Shown: positions 25,959-33,626 of the stretch, piece after piece | How positions within the stretch are numbered: the first letter of the stretch is position 1 | Layout of the letters: each line of letters starts with the position of its first letter | Assembly (NCBI RefSeq): GCF_004353845.1 | Contig: NZ_CP037864.1 | Location: 1,488,001 to 1,552,000 of the forward strand | Source of the DNA: Citrobacter arsenatis | Lineage (GTDB): Bacteria; Pseudomonadota; Gammaproteobacteria; Enterobacterales; Enterobacteriaceae | DNA length: 64,000 nt | Direction: 5' to 3' | Position numbers and translations under genes: made by a program | Notes under the pieces: generated by a model | Databases searched by the model: none | What the model was told of the DNA's origin: nothing | The model's input: only the letters and a program-made list of their open reading frames with translations

Positions 25959-26576
25959 CTATTTCACCGTCCAAGCTTTGGAAAATCGACGGTCGGCAAA
26001 TAATTCTTGCAGGCCGTTAATTTGTTTAAGACGTAAAACTTCGTCATTATCCATGCCGAGATCTTTGCCAATCTTTTCTTCACTCCAGCCTAATTGCGAT
26101 AACTCACGCACGATCTCCGACATGGCGTGGATTTGATGACGTCCGCGGGCGCGGTTGTGACGGATTGTTGCCGCCATACGTTCATGACGATCGCGTTCCA
26201 GGCAGGTGACGGGCAGATAACCTTTTAAGCGTGGTTTTAGCGATACTTTATTTTTACCTAATTCATGGCGATGAAAACCGTCCACAATCTCATACTCTTC
26301 CCGGGATGACTCAACAACGACAATCGGCTGCGTGAAGCCATCCGCTTCAATAGATTTCAGCAGCAATTTTTTCTCTGGCGGAGCAACATTGTTCGGGTTG
26401 TAATCGTTGGGAGAAATATGGTCATTTTTAACCCAAAGCACACAATCTACCGGCTCTTCACGAAAAGGGCTGACGCTATGGATGGCTTTCCTGAATTCAT
26501 TGATAGCCTCAATTCTCTCTTCTTCAGAAAGCGTAGAAAGAAAGCGGGTGAGTTCCTGAGTTAATCGTTGCTGCAT
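25959..26576 (-). CDS. ybdM: YbdM, ParB/sulfiredoxin-fold protein (IbrB-like)
   Basis: A 205-residue protein with a ParB/Srx-type core (IEADGFTQPIVVVE, then YEIVDGFHRHELG at about 95-107) and a C-terminal helix-turn-helix-like segment (SEEKIGKDLGMDNDEVLRLKQ). In ParB proteins the equivalent of DGFHR binds nucleotide; here the role is unknown. The IbrB protein of some pathogenic E. coli, a regulator of immunoglobulin-binding genes, is of the same family. The ATG at 26576 matches the E. coli N-terminus. The gene overlaps the end of ybdN by 16 bp, so the two are co-translated. Confidence 0.9.
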   Translation of the reverse strand: MQQRLTQELTRFLSTLSEEERIEAINEFRKAIHSVSPFREEPVDCVLWVKNDHISPNDYNPNNVAPPEKKLLLKSIEADGFTQPIVVVESSREEYEIVDGFHRHELGKNKVSLKPRLKGYLPVTCLERDRHERMAATIRHNRARGRHQIHAMSEIVRELSQLGWSEEKIGKDLGMDNDEVLRLKQINGLQELFADRRFSKAWTVK

Positions 26577-27784
26577 AAGATCCCCCATTCCTGACGTTTG
26601 GTTTTCATACGTTCGGTATAACGCTGGTAGTTTTTCGTTTTTGTAGGGCTGAACGAAAGTGCCCGACACCAGTAATCATTATTCAGGAGTACTTTGCAGA
26701 TCCTTCTCCACGAGGGGATATCCCTGGAACCAATATCGTTTTCCTGACTTTCTGGGATATCGTCCATGCCTTTTTTCTTGTACCACTGTATATAAATGGC
26801 GATTTTGTTGCGGTAATGCTCTGCGGTTTGTTCCGGTATGCTGTTTAACAGCAGCATGGCATATTCTTGCCAGCTTAAATGTTCAGGCTTGAGTATTTTC
26901 CGATGACCGTAAAAATGGTTGTCATGACCGGCGTAAATCCCTCCACTTTTAACACCACTGACACGCGCGCACATAGCCGCCCATCGCTGGGGTTCAATGA
27001 CATGATACAGCCATAGCCCCTGGCGTTGTTCCGGTCCAAATGGTTCGCAAATGCGCATATATCGAGTTGGCACACCGGCCTGATACATCAGATTATATAA
27101 TGGATTACACGGCAGCCTGGTTTTAGCAAACCATGTCCAGATATCCGCCGTTTTCCAGTCGTATAGCGGATAAATATACCAGGTATGCCCGCCCGGCGCT
27201 GCAGTCGTCCACGGCTTGTCATCGGCAAAACGTTGCTTACGTGAATTGGCGATGGCCACAAAGCGGTTATATGACTCGTCGGCACGAATACCGACCAGCA
27301 TTGCGGCTGGCCGTTTCTCTGAATACCAGTCTGCAAACTCGCGAACAAATTGTTCAAATGTCATACCGGACTGATAGAAAGGAAAGAAACTGGGGTCGGT
27401 AATGGCATCAACTGGCGGCTGACGAACCCATTGTGTATTCGGCTCCCAACACTGCCATTCGGGTTGATACTGTGAAAGTGAATTTTGGGTGGTTAGAGGT
27501 AATGCAACCCAATAAAATTGTTCAATGACATCGGCGTAATGTTCACGCAATGCTTGTACATAATCGATGGTGCAGGAAAACTGCGCCTCCCAGTCGATAA
27601 ATAATACGTTAATTTTCTTATGCAGTTGGCGCGCAAGCGTCGCTGTCAGATGTAGCATCAGGCCTGAATCTTTACCGCCAGAAAAAGAGACGCAAACGCG
27701 CGGCAGGGTTTCGAGTGTCCATGTGATGCGCTCCTGAGCGGCTTCAAGAACGTTTTGACTCAGAGGTATTTTATAAACTGACAT
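26561..27784 (-). CDS. ybdN: YbdN, PAPS-reductase-like protein (IbrA-like, DUF3440)
   Basis: A 407-residue protein with an N-terminal PP-loop domain of the PAPS reductase family (VSFSGGKDSGLMLH, SGGKDS at 35-40) and a long C-terminal DUF3440-type region rich in Trp and Tyr. It is related to the sulphur-activating subunits of DNA phosphorothioation systems and to IbrA. No reaction is established for YbdN to my knowledge. It is translated together with ybdM. It is separated from ybdO by a terminator-like stem and preceded by an 8-bp palindrome that could be an operator. The surrounding DNA is AT-richer than the flanking core genes. Confidence 0.9.
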   Translation of the reverse strand: MSVYKIPLSQNVLEAAQERITWTLETLPRVCVSFSGGKDSGLMLHLTATLARQLHKKINVLFIDWEAQFSCTIDYVQALREHYADVIEQFYWVALPLTTQNSLSQYQPEWQCWEPNTQWVRQPPVDAITDPSFFPFYQSGMTFEQFVREFADWYSEKRPAAMLVGIRADESYNRFVAIANSRKQRFADDKPWTTAAPGGHTWYIYPLYDWKTADIWTWFAKTRLPCNPLYNLMYQAGVPTRYMRICEPFGPEQRQGLWLYHVIEPQRWAAMCARVSGVKSGGIYAGHDNHFYGHRKILKPEHLSWQEYAMLLLNSIPEQTAEHYRNKIAIYIQWYKKKGMDDIPESQENDIGSRDIPSWRRICKVLLNNDYWCRALSFSPTKTKNYQRYTERMKTKRQEWGILCSND

Positions 27785-27830
27785 ATCAAGCCCGTGGCGA
27801 AGTTTGATTATTTACACTCATAATAAATGC

Positions 27831-27849
27831 TAGCATATAAGATATGCTA
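27831..27849. promoter_or_regulatory. Palindrome upstream of ybdN, possible operator
   Basis: TAGCATAT-AAG-ATATGCTA is a perfect 8-bp inverted repeat 47 bp upstream of the ybdN start, in an AT-rich promoter-like region. The short loop and lack of a T run make an operator more likely than a terminator. The binding protein is unknown; YbdM itself or the neighbouring LysR protein YbdO are candidates by position only. Confidence 0.45.
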
Positions 27850-27867
27850 ATTTACGGAAGGTGCAAT

Positions 27868-27902
27868 CAAAATAGATACATTCATGCTCTGTATCTATTT
27901 TG
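27868..27902 (-). terminator. Terminator downstream of ybdO
   Basis: A perfect 13-bp stem (CAAAATAGATACA / TGTATCTATTTTG) with a 9-nt loop ends the 3' side in TTTTG, whichever strand is read. It lies 39 bp after the ybdO stop and upstream of the ybdN promoter region, so it should isolate the two transcripts. Confidence 0.75.
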
Positions 27903-27940
27903 CTGATTTATTCTTTGTGGTGATAATTAATGCGCTGATG

Positions 27941-28846
27941 TTAATCGATGTTAAGGGTGATTTTATTGATAAAGTCTGCGAAGCTTTGATTATTAAGAGA
28001 AGACCGATTATACATTAAATAAAGCGTATTTGATGGCAAGGTAATATCAAGTTTGATCTCTTTTAGTTTTAATGAGGGTTCATATAATTCAAAGATAGCC
28101 CGTGGGAGCATGCCGATAATATCTGTGCTGGCAATAACATTGGCAATCGATACCAGTGAGTCGCTGCGAAAACCGATTTTACGATTCGCCAGCAGGTGTT
28201 CGGTTTTTGACTGGAATTGTTTGATGCCTTCATCTTCAGAATAAAACATCGTGAATTGTTCTTCCAGTATGTCTGCCAGTGTATTTAATCTGTCCAGCCT
28301 CGGATGGTCACCACTACAAACCAAAATGGTTTCATGTATTTTAAATGGTGTGCACACAATGGATCGATTGTTGATTGGGATCGTCGTCAGTACCAGATCC
28401 GTTTTTCTGTAGGCTAATAAATCTTCAGCCGTTTCAGCGGACGTCAGTATATCGTGGTGTTCAATTTCAACATAGGCGTCTTCGCGGATAAAATGGAATA
28501 ACTCTTTGACCGGGATCGATGTGGAGATTTGTGGGCTATAAATAATGAATTTTTTCTTCAGGCTGGAACCATGCATAATATTGATAGTTTGTTCCAGAGT
28601 GTTGAGATCTTTTTCAAGATGATGATGAAGATTAATACCTGTGACAGTCGGGGTAATTCCTTTCCCTGAGCGAATGAAAAGGGGATCATTAAACTGTGTA
28701 CGCAGCCGCTGTAGTGACTGGCTAACGGCGGATGGGGTGATATACAGGGTTTCGGCGGCTTTGCTGATGCTCAAATGTTGATAAATACACTCAAAGATAA
28801 CCAGCAGGTTGAGATCGAACTTTTTAAGATCGTAAAGGTTAGCCAT
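27941..28846 (-). CDS. ybdO: LysR-type transcriptional regulator YbdO
   Basis: A 301-residue LysR-family regulator. The N-terminal winged helix-turn-helix is clear (LSISKAAETLYITPSAVSQSLQRLR, about residues 24-49), followed by FNDPLFIRSGKGITPT and a substrate-binding-like effector domain. The N-terminal half matches E. coli YbdO closely, while the effector domain looks much more diverged, which may mean a different ligand. YbdO has been linked to citrate-responsive regulation in pathogenic E. coli; I cannot confirm that role here. The gene is AT-rich compared with the ent cluster. It lies downstream of dsbG on the same strand, past a terminator. Confidence 0.88.
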   Translation of the reverse strand: MANLYDLKKFDLNLLVIFECIYQHLSISKAAETLYITPSAVSQSLQRLRTQFNDPLFIRSGKGITPTVTGINLHHHLEKDLNTLEQTINIMHGSSLKKKFIIYSPQISTSIPVKELFHFIREDAYVEIEHHDILTSAETAEDLLAYRKTDLVLTTIPINNRSIVCTPFKIHETILVCSGDHPRLDRLNTLADILEEQFTMFYSEDEGIKQFQSKTEHLLANRKIGFRSDSLVSIANVIASTDIIGMLPRAIFELYEPSLKLKEIKLDITLPSNTLYLMYNRSSLNNQSFADFINKITLNID

Positions 28847-29005
28847 ATGTCTATTCCTGTTGTGAATTTTTTTTTTCGATGTATTACATTTAGGAATAAT
28901 TTAACAAATTTTTATTCGCTATCTGTATAACTTTTATGCTTAAGGAACAATTAACTTAAACTAAAATAACACAACAGGTATTACGTTGACGAGGAAAAAT
29001 AATGA

Positions 29006-29042
29006 ATGAGTGATTGAAATGAGAACGATAACAATCACTCAT
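29006..29042 (-). terminator. Terminator downstream of dsbG
   Basis: A perfect 11-bp inverted repeat, ATGAGTGATTG (29006-29016) and CAATCACTCAT (29032-29042), has a 15-nt loop. On the minus strand it is followed by a T-rich stretch (TCATTATTTTTCC). It begins 11 bp after the dsbG stop, so it fits as the dsbG terminator. Confidence 0.75.
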
Positions 29043-29052
29043 AATATTGATG

Positions 29053-29799
29053 TTATTTATTCCCCATTATAATTTCCATTTTTTCTTTATCCGGCATACC
29101 TACCTCCTGTTGCAGGGTGTTGTCTTTGCTCATGTAATAGATAGCTGGGGTGACGTTGGCCCCCAAATCATCCATCAATTTTTGATTGATATTCAGTGCC
29201 TTCATCTGTTCTGCCGTGGGGGATGCCGGGATCTCCAGCTTCATTTTCCCATTGGATGCCTCGTAGTCATGCCAGGTTTTGGCCGGATCTTTTGTCGCCA
29301 GAATTGCCGCGGCAGTGGCCGGGCTTTCCGGTTTAATTACACCAACCAGTAGTGTGCGTAGCTGAACTTTACCCGATTCAACCCAGGGACGTGCCTGTTG
29401 CCAGAACTGCTTGCAGTACGGACAGAAGGGATCGGCAAAAACATAAACGATGACCGGCGCCTCTTTTTTCCCGTCCAGAATCCAGGGCGCTTTTTCCATT
29501 CGTTGCCACATTTCACGCCCGGCAGGTGCATAGATCTCTTTTTCTATCAGCGCATTACTGAGATTTTCCCCTTTTTCGTTATACATATAACCGGAGATTG
29601 CATGTTTGCCGTCAGGGGTGACATAGATAGTGACCCCCATATCCTGGTATTTACCCAGATAACCTTTCATTCCACCCGGTGCGTCGAAGGGCTTCAGGAT
29701 AGTAATACCCTGTTTCTCAATGGCTTTAACAGGAGCAGGCAGTTCTTCGGCATGTACAACAGCGGGAAGCAAGGATAAGAGTAAGATACGTTTGAACAT
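29053..29799 (-). CDS. dsbG: Periplasmic disulfide isomerase/chaperone DsbG
   Basis: A 248-residue periplasmic thioredoxin-fold protein related to DsbC. E. coli DsbG protects single cysteines from over-oxidation and is kept reduced by DsbD. A signal peptide (MFKRILLLSLLPAVVHA) is followed by an N-terminal dimerisation domain and the catalytic domain with C126-P-Y-C129 in FADPFCPYCKQ. The cis-proline loop is in ANVTPAIYY. It diverges from ahpC; in E. coli dsbG belongs to the OxyR regulon, and an OxyR-like site sits 37-73 bp upstream. Confidence 0.96.
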   Translation of the reverse strand: MFKRILLLSLLPAVVHAEELPAPVKAIEKQGITILKPFDAPGGMKGYLGKYQDMGVTIYVTPDGKHAISGYMYNEKGENLSNALIEKEIYAPAGREMWQRMEKAPWILDGKKEAPVIVYVFADPFCPYCKQFWQQARPWVESGKVQLRTLLVGVIKPESPATAAAILATKDPAKTWHDYEASNGKMKLEIPASPTAEQMKALNINQKLMDDLGANVTPAIYYMSKDNTLQQEVGMPDKEKMEIIMGNK

Positions 29800-29835
29800 T
29801 GATTTTCCTTATAAAATCAGAAGGAAAGGGGACTG

Positions 29836-29872
29836 AATCGCAAAACCTATCACAGCCATAGGTAAGATCGAC
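29836..29872. promoter_or_regulatory. Candidate OxyR binding site between dsbG and ahpC
   Basis: The central half of the OxyR pattern is exact: CTAT-N7-ATAG at 29847-29861. The preferred T and A of the flanking half-motifs match on one side and the A on the other. The two outer tetranucleotides (AATC, CGAC) are degenerate. Both flanking genes are OxyR-regulated in E. coli, which supports the call. Confidence 0.6.
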
Positions 29873-30008
29873 AGCCTGTCGATTGCCCTTTCTTGAGTTG
29901 GGTGATGTAATCCCAATCGCTGTTACGACCTTTGTTAAGGTAATGTAGAGCGCAACACATAGCCAGCTCTGCTGGTACTGAAGTTACCTGCGGGTAGCTC
30001 GGGTAATG

Positions 30009-30036
30009 AGGCTCCCTGCAAAGGGGGCCTTTTTTA
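30009..30036 (+). terminator. Terminator-like hairpin in the ahpC leader
   Basis: AGGCTCCCT (30009-30017) pairs with AGGGGGCCT (30022-30030), nine pairs including one T-G, around a GCAA loop, and is followed at once by TTTTTA. This is a good rho-independent terminator shape, but it lies 134 bp upstream of the ahpC start, with no annotated gene before it on this strand. Confidence 0.75.
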
Positions 30037-30169
30037 CTTTTGTCTTTTAGGTTCGATTGATTGAGTGAGTTGTTAGTTAACGCTTATTGATTTGATAAAG
30101 GAAACGCATTAGCCCTGCTAAGCAATTTTCGTTAACTTATCTCTCAACGAAAACACGGAGGAAGTACAG

Positions 30170-30733
30170 ATGTCTTTGATTAATACCAAAATTAAACCTT
30201 TCAAAAACCAGGCGTTCAAAAACGGTGAGTTCATCGAAGTAACCGAGAAAGATACCGAAGGTCGCTGGAGCGTCTTCTTCTTCTACCCGGCTGACTTCAC
30301 CTTCGTATGCCCGACCGAACTGGGCGACGTTGCAGACCATTACGAAGAACTGCAGAAACTGGGCGTAGATGTGTATTCCGTCTCTACTGACACCCACTTC
30401 ACCCACAAAGCATGGCACAGCAGCTCTGACACCATCGCGAAAATCAAATACGCGATGATCGGTGACCCGACTGGCGCCCTGACCCGTAACTTTGACAACA
30501 TGCGTGAAGATGAAGGTCTGGCTGACCGCGCAACCTTCGTTGTTGACCCGCAGGGTATCATCCAGGCAATCGAAGTTACTGCTGAAGGTATCGGCCGTGA
30601 TGCGTCTGACCTGCTGCGCAAAATTAAAGCGGCACAGTACGTCGCTTCTCACCCAGGTGAAGTTTGCCCGGCTAAGTGGAAAGAAGGCGAAGCAACTCTG
30701 GCTCCGTCCCTGGACCTGGTTGGTAAAATCTAA
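30170..30733 (+). CDS. ahpC: Alkyl hydroperoxide reductase peroxiredoxin subunit AhpC
   Basis: AhpC is the main scavenger of endogenous hydrogen peroxide and organic peroxides. The 187-residue typical 2-Cys peroxiredoxin has the peroxidatic C47 in ADFTFVCPTE and the resolving C166 in EVCPAKW. Codon use looks strongly biased towards preferred codons (mostly CTG, AAA, GGT), as expected for a highly expressed protein. AhpF, encoded next, re-reduces it. A REP element and a terminator-like stem separate the two genes and probably lower ahpF expression. Confidence 0.98.
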   Translation: MSLINTKIKPFKNQAFKNGEFIEVTEKDTEGRWSVFFFYPADFTFVCPTELGDVADHYEELQKLGVDVYSVSTDTHFTHKAWHSSSDTIAKIKYAMIGDPTGALTRNFDNMREDEGLADRATFVVDPQGIIQAIEVTAEGIGRDASDLLRKIKAAQYVASHPGEVCPAKWKEGEATLAPSLDLVGKI

Positions 30734-30740
30734 GCTAATT

Positions 30741-30773
30741 TGTAGGCCGGATAAACGTAGTGCATCCGGCATT
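30741..30773. repeat. REP element between ahpC and ahpF
   Basis: TGTAGGCCGGATAAACG followed by GTGCATCCGGCAT is a single REP unit, 8 bp after the ahpC stop. In this position it may protect the abundant ahpC message from 3' exonucleases. Confidence 0.85.
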
Positions 30774-30776
30774 CCA

Positions 30777-30799
30777 CAGGCGCAAATCTGCGCCTGTTT
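30777..30799 (+). terminator. ahpC-ahpF intergenic attenuator
   Basis: A perfect 8-bp stem (CAGGCGCA / TGCGCCTG) with an AATC loop is followed by TTTC. The short T run suggests partial termination, which would make ahpC message exceed ahpF message. Confidence 0.65.
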
Positions 30800-30883
30800 C
30801 ATTCCAGCACCATGACGCAAGTTGCATTAATGCAGTCCCGCGAAGTCGGCTTGCATGATGATGTTTTCAGAGAGGGAAGAAGA

Positions 30884-32449
30884 ATGCTCGACACAAATAT
30901 GAAAACCCAGCTCAGGGCCTACCTTGAGAAACTGACCAAACCTGTTGAGCTGATTGCTACGCTGGATGTCAGCGCTAAATCGGCAGAAATCAAGGAACTG
31001 CTGACTGAAATTGCTGAACTGTCAGAAAAAGTCACCTTTAAAGAAGACAACACTCTGGCGGTACGTAAGCCATCGTTCCTGATTACCAATCCAGGTTCTC
31101 ACCAGGGGCCGCGTTTTGCCGGTTCTCCGCTGGGCCATGAGTTTACCTCTCTGGTGCTGGCGCTGCTGTGGACTGGCGGTCATCCGTCGAAAGAGGCGCA
31201 GGCGTTGCTGGAGCAAATCCGCGATCTCGACGGTGATTTTGAGTTCGAAACCTATTATTCGCTCTCCTGCCATAACTGTCCGGACGTGGTACAGGCGCTG
31301 AACCTGATGTCGGTATTGAATCCACGCATCAAGCACACGGCGATTGATGGCGGTACTTTCCAGAATGAAATCACCGATCGCAACGTGATGGGCGTTCCTG
31401 CGGTCTTTATGAACGGTAAAGAATTCGGTCAGGGCCGCATGACGCTGACTGAGATCGTGGCGAAAGTGGATACCGGCGCAGAGAAACGTGCGGCTGAAGA
31501 GCTGAATAAGCGCGACGCCTATGATGTACTGATTGTAGGTTCCGGCCCTGCGGGAGCGGCTGCGGCGGTTTACTCTGCACGTAAAGGTATCCGTACTGGT
31601 CTGATGGGTGAACGCTTTGGCGGTCAGGTTCTTGATACCGTTGATATTGAAAACTACATTTCGGTACCGAAAACCGAAGGTCAGAAACTGGCGGGCGCGC
31701 TGAAAGCGCATGTTGATGACTATGATGTTGATGTTATCGATAGCCAGAGTGCCAGCAAGCTGGTTCCGGCGGTGCAGGAAGGCGGTTTGCATCAGATTGA
31801 AACGGCATCCGGTGCGGTGTTGAAAGCGCGCAGCATTATCATCGCGACCGGCGCGAAGTGGCGCAATATGAACGTTCCGGGCGAAGATCAGTATCGCACC
31901 AAAGGTGTAACCTATTGCCCGCACTGTGATGGCCCGCTGTTTAAAGGCAAGCGCGTGGCGGTGATTGGCGGCGGTAACTCCGGTGTCGAGGCGGCTATTG
32001 ACCTGGCGGGTATCGTTGAACACGTAACGTTGCTGGAGTTTGCCCCGGAAATGAAGGCCGATCAGGTGTTGCAGAATAAACTGCGCAGTCTGAAAAACGT
32101 CGACATCATTCTAAATGCGCAAACGACAGAAGTGAAAGGTGATGGCAGCAAAGTCACTGGTCTGGAGTATCGTGACCGCGTGAGCGGTGATGTTCACAGT
32201 GTGGAACTGGCGGGTATCTTTGTACAGATTGGTCTGCTGCCGAACACCAACTGGCTGGAAGGTGCCGTTGAACGTAACCGCATGGGTGAAATCATCATCG
32301 ACGCCAAGTGCGAAACCAGCGTGAAGGGCGTTTTCGCCGCCGGTGACTGCACTACCGTACCGTATAAGCAGATCATCATCGCGACCGGTGAAGGCGCGAA
32401 GGCCTCGTTGAGTTCGTTTGATTATCTGATTCGCACGACAGTAGCATAA
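30884..32449 (+). CDS. ahpF: Alkyl hydroperoxide reductase flavoprotein subunit AhpF
   Basis: AhpF passes electrons from NADH through FAD and two disulfide centres to AhpC. The 521-residue protein has an N-terminal double-thioredoxin domain with C129/C132 (SCHNC) and a thioredoxin-reductase-like domain with GSGPAGAAAAVYSARKG (FAD), VIGGGNSG (NADH) and the second redox pair in TYCPHCD. The start is the ATG at 30884 (MLDTNMKTQL), matching the family and preceded by AGAGGGAAGAAGA. An in-frame ATG at 30812 would add 24 unrelated residues. A strong terminator follows. Confidence 0.97.
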   Translation: MLDTNMKTQLRAYLEKLTKPVELIATLDVSAKSAEIKELLTEIAELSEKVTFKEDNTLAVRKPSFLITNPGSHQGPRFAGSPLGHEFTSLVLALLWTGGHPSKEAQALLEQIRDLDGDFEFETYYSLSCHNCPDVVQALNLMSVLNPRIKHTAIDGGTFQNEITDRNVMGVPAVFMNGKEFGQGRMTLTEIVAKVDTGAEKRAAEELNKRDAYDVLIVGSGPAGAAAAVYSARKGIRTGLMGERFGGQVLDTVDIENYISVPKTEGQKLAGALKAHVDDYDVDVIDSQSASKLVPAVQEGGLHQIETASGAVLKARSIIIATGAKWRNMNVPGEDQYRTKGVTYCPHCDGPLFKGKRVAVIGGGNSGVEAAIDLAGIVEHVTLLEFAPEMKADQVLQNKLRSLKNVDIILNAQTTEVKGDGSKVTGLEYRDRVSGDVHSVELAGIFVQIGLLPNTNWLEGAVERNRMGEIIIDAKCETSVKGVFAAGDCTTVPYKQIIIATGEGAKASLSSFDYLIRTTVA

Positions 32450-32475
32450 AAAGAGTAAGACTCACCTGCAATGCC

Positions 32476-32507
32476 AAAACCGCCAGTCATTCACTGGCGG
32501 TTTTTTT
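32476..32507. terminator. Terminator between ahpF and uspG
   Basis: ACCGCCAG / CTGGCGGT forms a perfect 8-bp stem with a 7-nt loop, followed on the plus strand by seven T residues and on the minus strand by TTTT. It can therefore end both the ahpF and the convergent uspG transcripts. Confidence 0.9.
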
Positions 32508-32551
32508 ATCCTTGTATACCCTCTTGCAGGGGGATAGCAAAGCTGTGGTCG

Positions 32552-32980
32552 TTAACGAACAACCAGTACCGGCAGAGTGGCGTGGCGGACAACGCTGGAA
32601 GCGTTTGAGCCGAGCAGATGGGTGCTGATTGATGGGTTGCGCGACCCAATGACAACTACATCTGCATTCAACTCTTCACCTAACTCGTTGACCACGTCAC
32701 GGACGCTACCAAAGCGGACGTGTTGTTTAATACGAGAAGGATCGATGCTGAAGTGACCGACCATCGTTTGCAGACGGGTTTCCGCTTCGTGTTGCAGATG
32801 CTCTTCAAAACGACGAACGTCAGCGGCAAAGCGGTGCAGGCTTAAGCTCGCTGAACCTGGCAGCACGTGCAGCAGATGGATCACCCCTTTATCCTGTGCC
32901 AGAAATTCTGCATGGCGAATAGCCTTGTCACTCAGTTCCATTTCGAATACATCAACAGGCATTATGATTGTGTTGTACAT
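32552..32980 (-). CDS. uspG: Universal stress protein UspG
   Basis: A 142-residue universal stress protein of the nucleotide-binding UspFG type. E. coli UspG can be autophosphorylated and adenylated and is linked to stress resistance and motility. The ATP-binding signature VVVIGSRN, followed by HLLGSNASSVVRHATLPVLVV, is intact. I start it at the ATG at 32980 (MYNTIIMPVDVFE), which equals the E. coli protein; the frame stays open 22 codons upstream but without family similarity. In E. coli ybdR lies between uspG and rnk; here only 181 bp do. Confidence 0.95.
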   Translation of the reverse strand: MYNTIIMPVDVFEMELSDKAIRHAEFLAQDKGVIHLLHVLPGSASLSLHRFAADVRRFEEHLQHEAETRLQTMVGHFSIDPSRIKQHVRFGSVRDVVNELGEELNADVVVIGSRNPSISTHLLGSNASSVVRHATLPVLVVR

Positions 32981-33161
32981 AAACATTCTCCTTGTCATTA
33001 CATGAACACATAACAGCATAGTATTAAAAATGATTCTGTCAGTCACGACACAGATTTATGTTTTGCGAACAGGAAAGAAAGTGAGGAGCAGGGGACTAAC
33101 CGGAAAGAGGATGCGGATGCATCCCCTGTAAGATAAAGCGCGTGGCTTTGATTAGACAGAG

Positions 33162-33572
33162 TTAGCGCAGGTAGTCGCCCGCAGCTTCAGGTTGGTACTC
33201 AAGCTCGATGACTTCGAGGTGCGTTGAGGTCCCACCCGGCAATTCCCAGTGAATGGTGTCGCCAACGCGCAGGCCGAGAAGTGCAGCGCCAACAGGTGCC
33301 ATTACCGAAAGCTGTGTGCTGCTGTCAGTCATATTGGCCGGATACACCAGGGTACGCACACGGACTTCGCCATCACTCAGATTGCGGAATTTCACGCGGC
33401 TGTTCATGGTCACGACATCGTGCGGCATGGTTTCTGGAGAACACATTTGGGCACGATCCAGCTCGGCGTTCAGGGCGTCGGCAATCGGTAAACCAGCAAA
33501 CGCAGGTTGCTCCAACAGGCGGTCAATGCGTTCCGCATCGAGGTCGTTAATGATGATAGTTGGTCTGGACAT
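33162..33572 (-). CDS. rnk: Nucleoside diphosphate kinase regulator Rnk
   Basis: A 136-residue GreA/GreB-like protein that binds RNA polymerase in the secondary-channel family and was named for regulating nucleoside diphosphate kinase. It has a short N-terminal coiled coil and a C-terminal FKBP-like domain (TQLSVMAPVGAALLGLRVGD is the Gre-like C-terminal motif, residues about 88-107). It diverges from the chloroperoxidase-like gene. A hairpin in its leader (33627-33655) may influence expression. Confidence 0.95.
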   Translation of the reverse strand: MSRPTIIINDLDAERIDRLLEQPAFAGLPIADALNAELDRAQMCSPETMPHDVVTMNSRVKFRNLSDGEVRVRTLVYPANMTDSSTQLSVMAPVGAALLGLRVGDTIHWELPGGTSTHLEVIELEYQPEAAGDYLR

Positions 33573-33626
33573 TTATTACTCCATGTCGTCGATACTGCGG
33601 GTGCGCAGGTAAATAATCCCAAAAGA

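Larger units (their letters stand above)
29800..30169. other. dsbG-ahpC intergenic region with long leader
   Basis: This 370-bp gap holds a candidate OxyR site near dsbG (29836-29872), a terminator-like hairpin with a T6 run in the ahpC direction (30009-30036), and further AT-rich sequence that may include a second ahpC promoter. The ahpC ribosome-binding site is ACGGAGGAAG just before 30170. If transcription starts near the OxyR site, the first 100-150 nt would be released as a short RNA unless the hairpin is bypassed. No open reading frame with a good start stands out. Confidence 0.6.

Noticed and set aside
25959..27784. A complete Dnd or Ssp phosphorothioation defence island
   Set aside because: Only PP-loop and ParB-like genes are present. 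There is no cysteine desulfurase, DndD/E-like or restriction gene nearby, so calling it a defence system is not supported.
30812..30883. Longer start for ahpF
   Set aside because: The 24 added codons run over the intergenic attenuator side and are not in the family; the ATG at 30884 has a proper ribosome-binding site.
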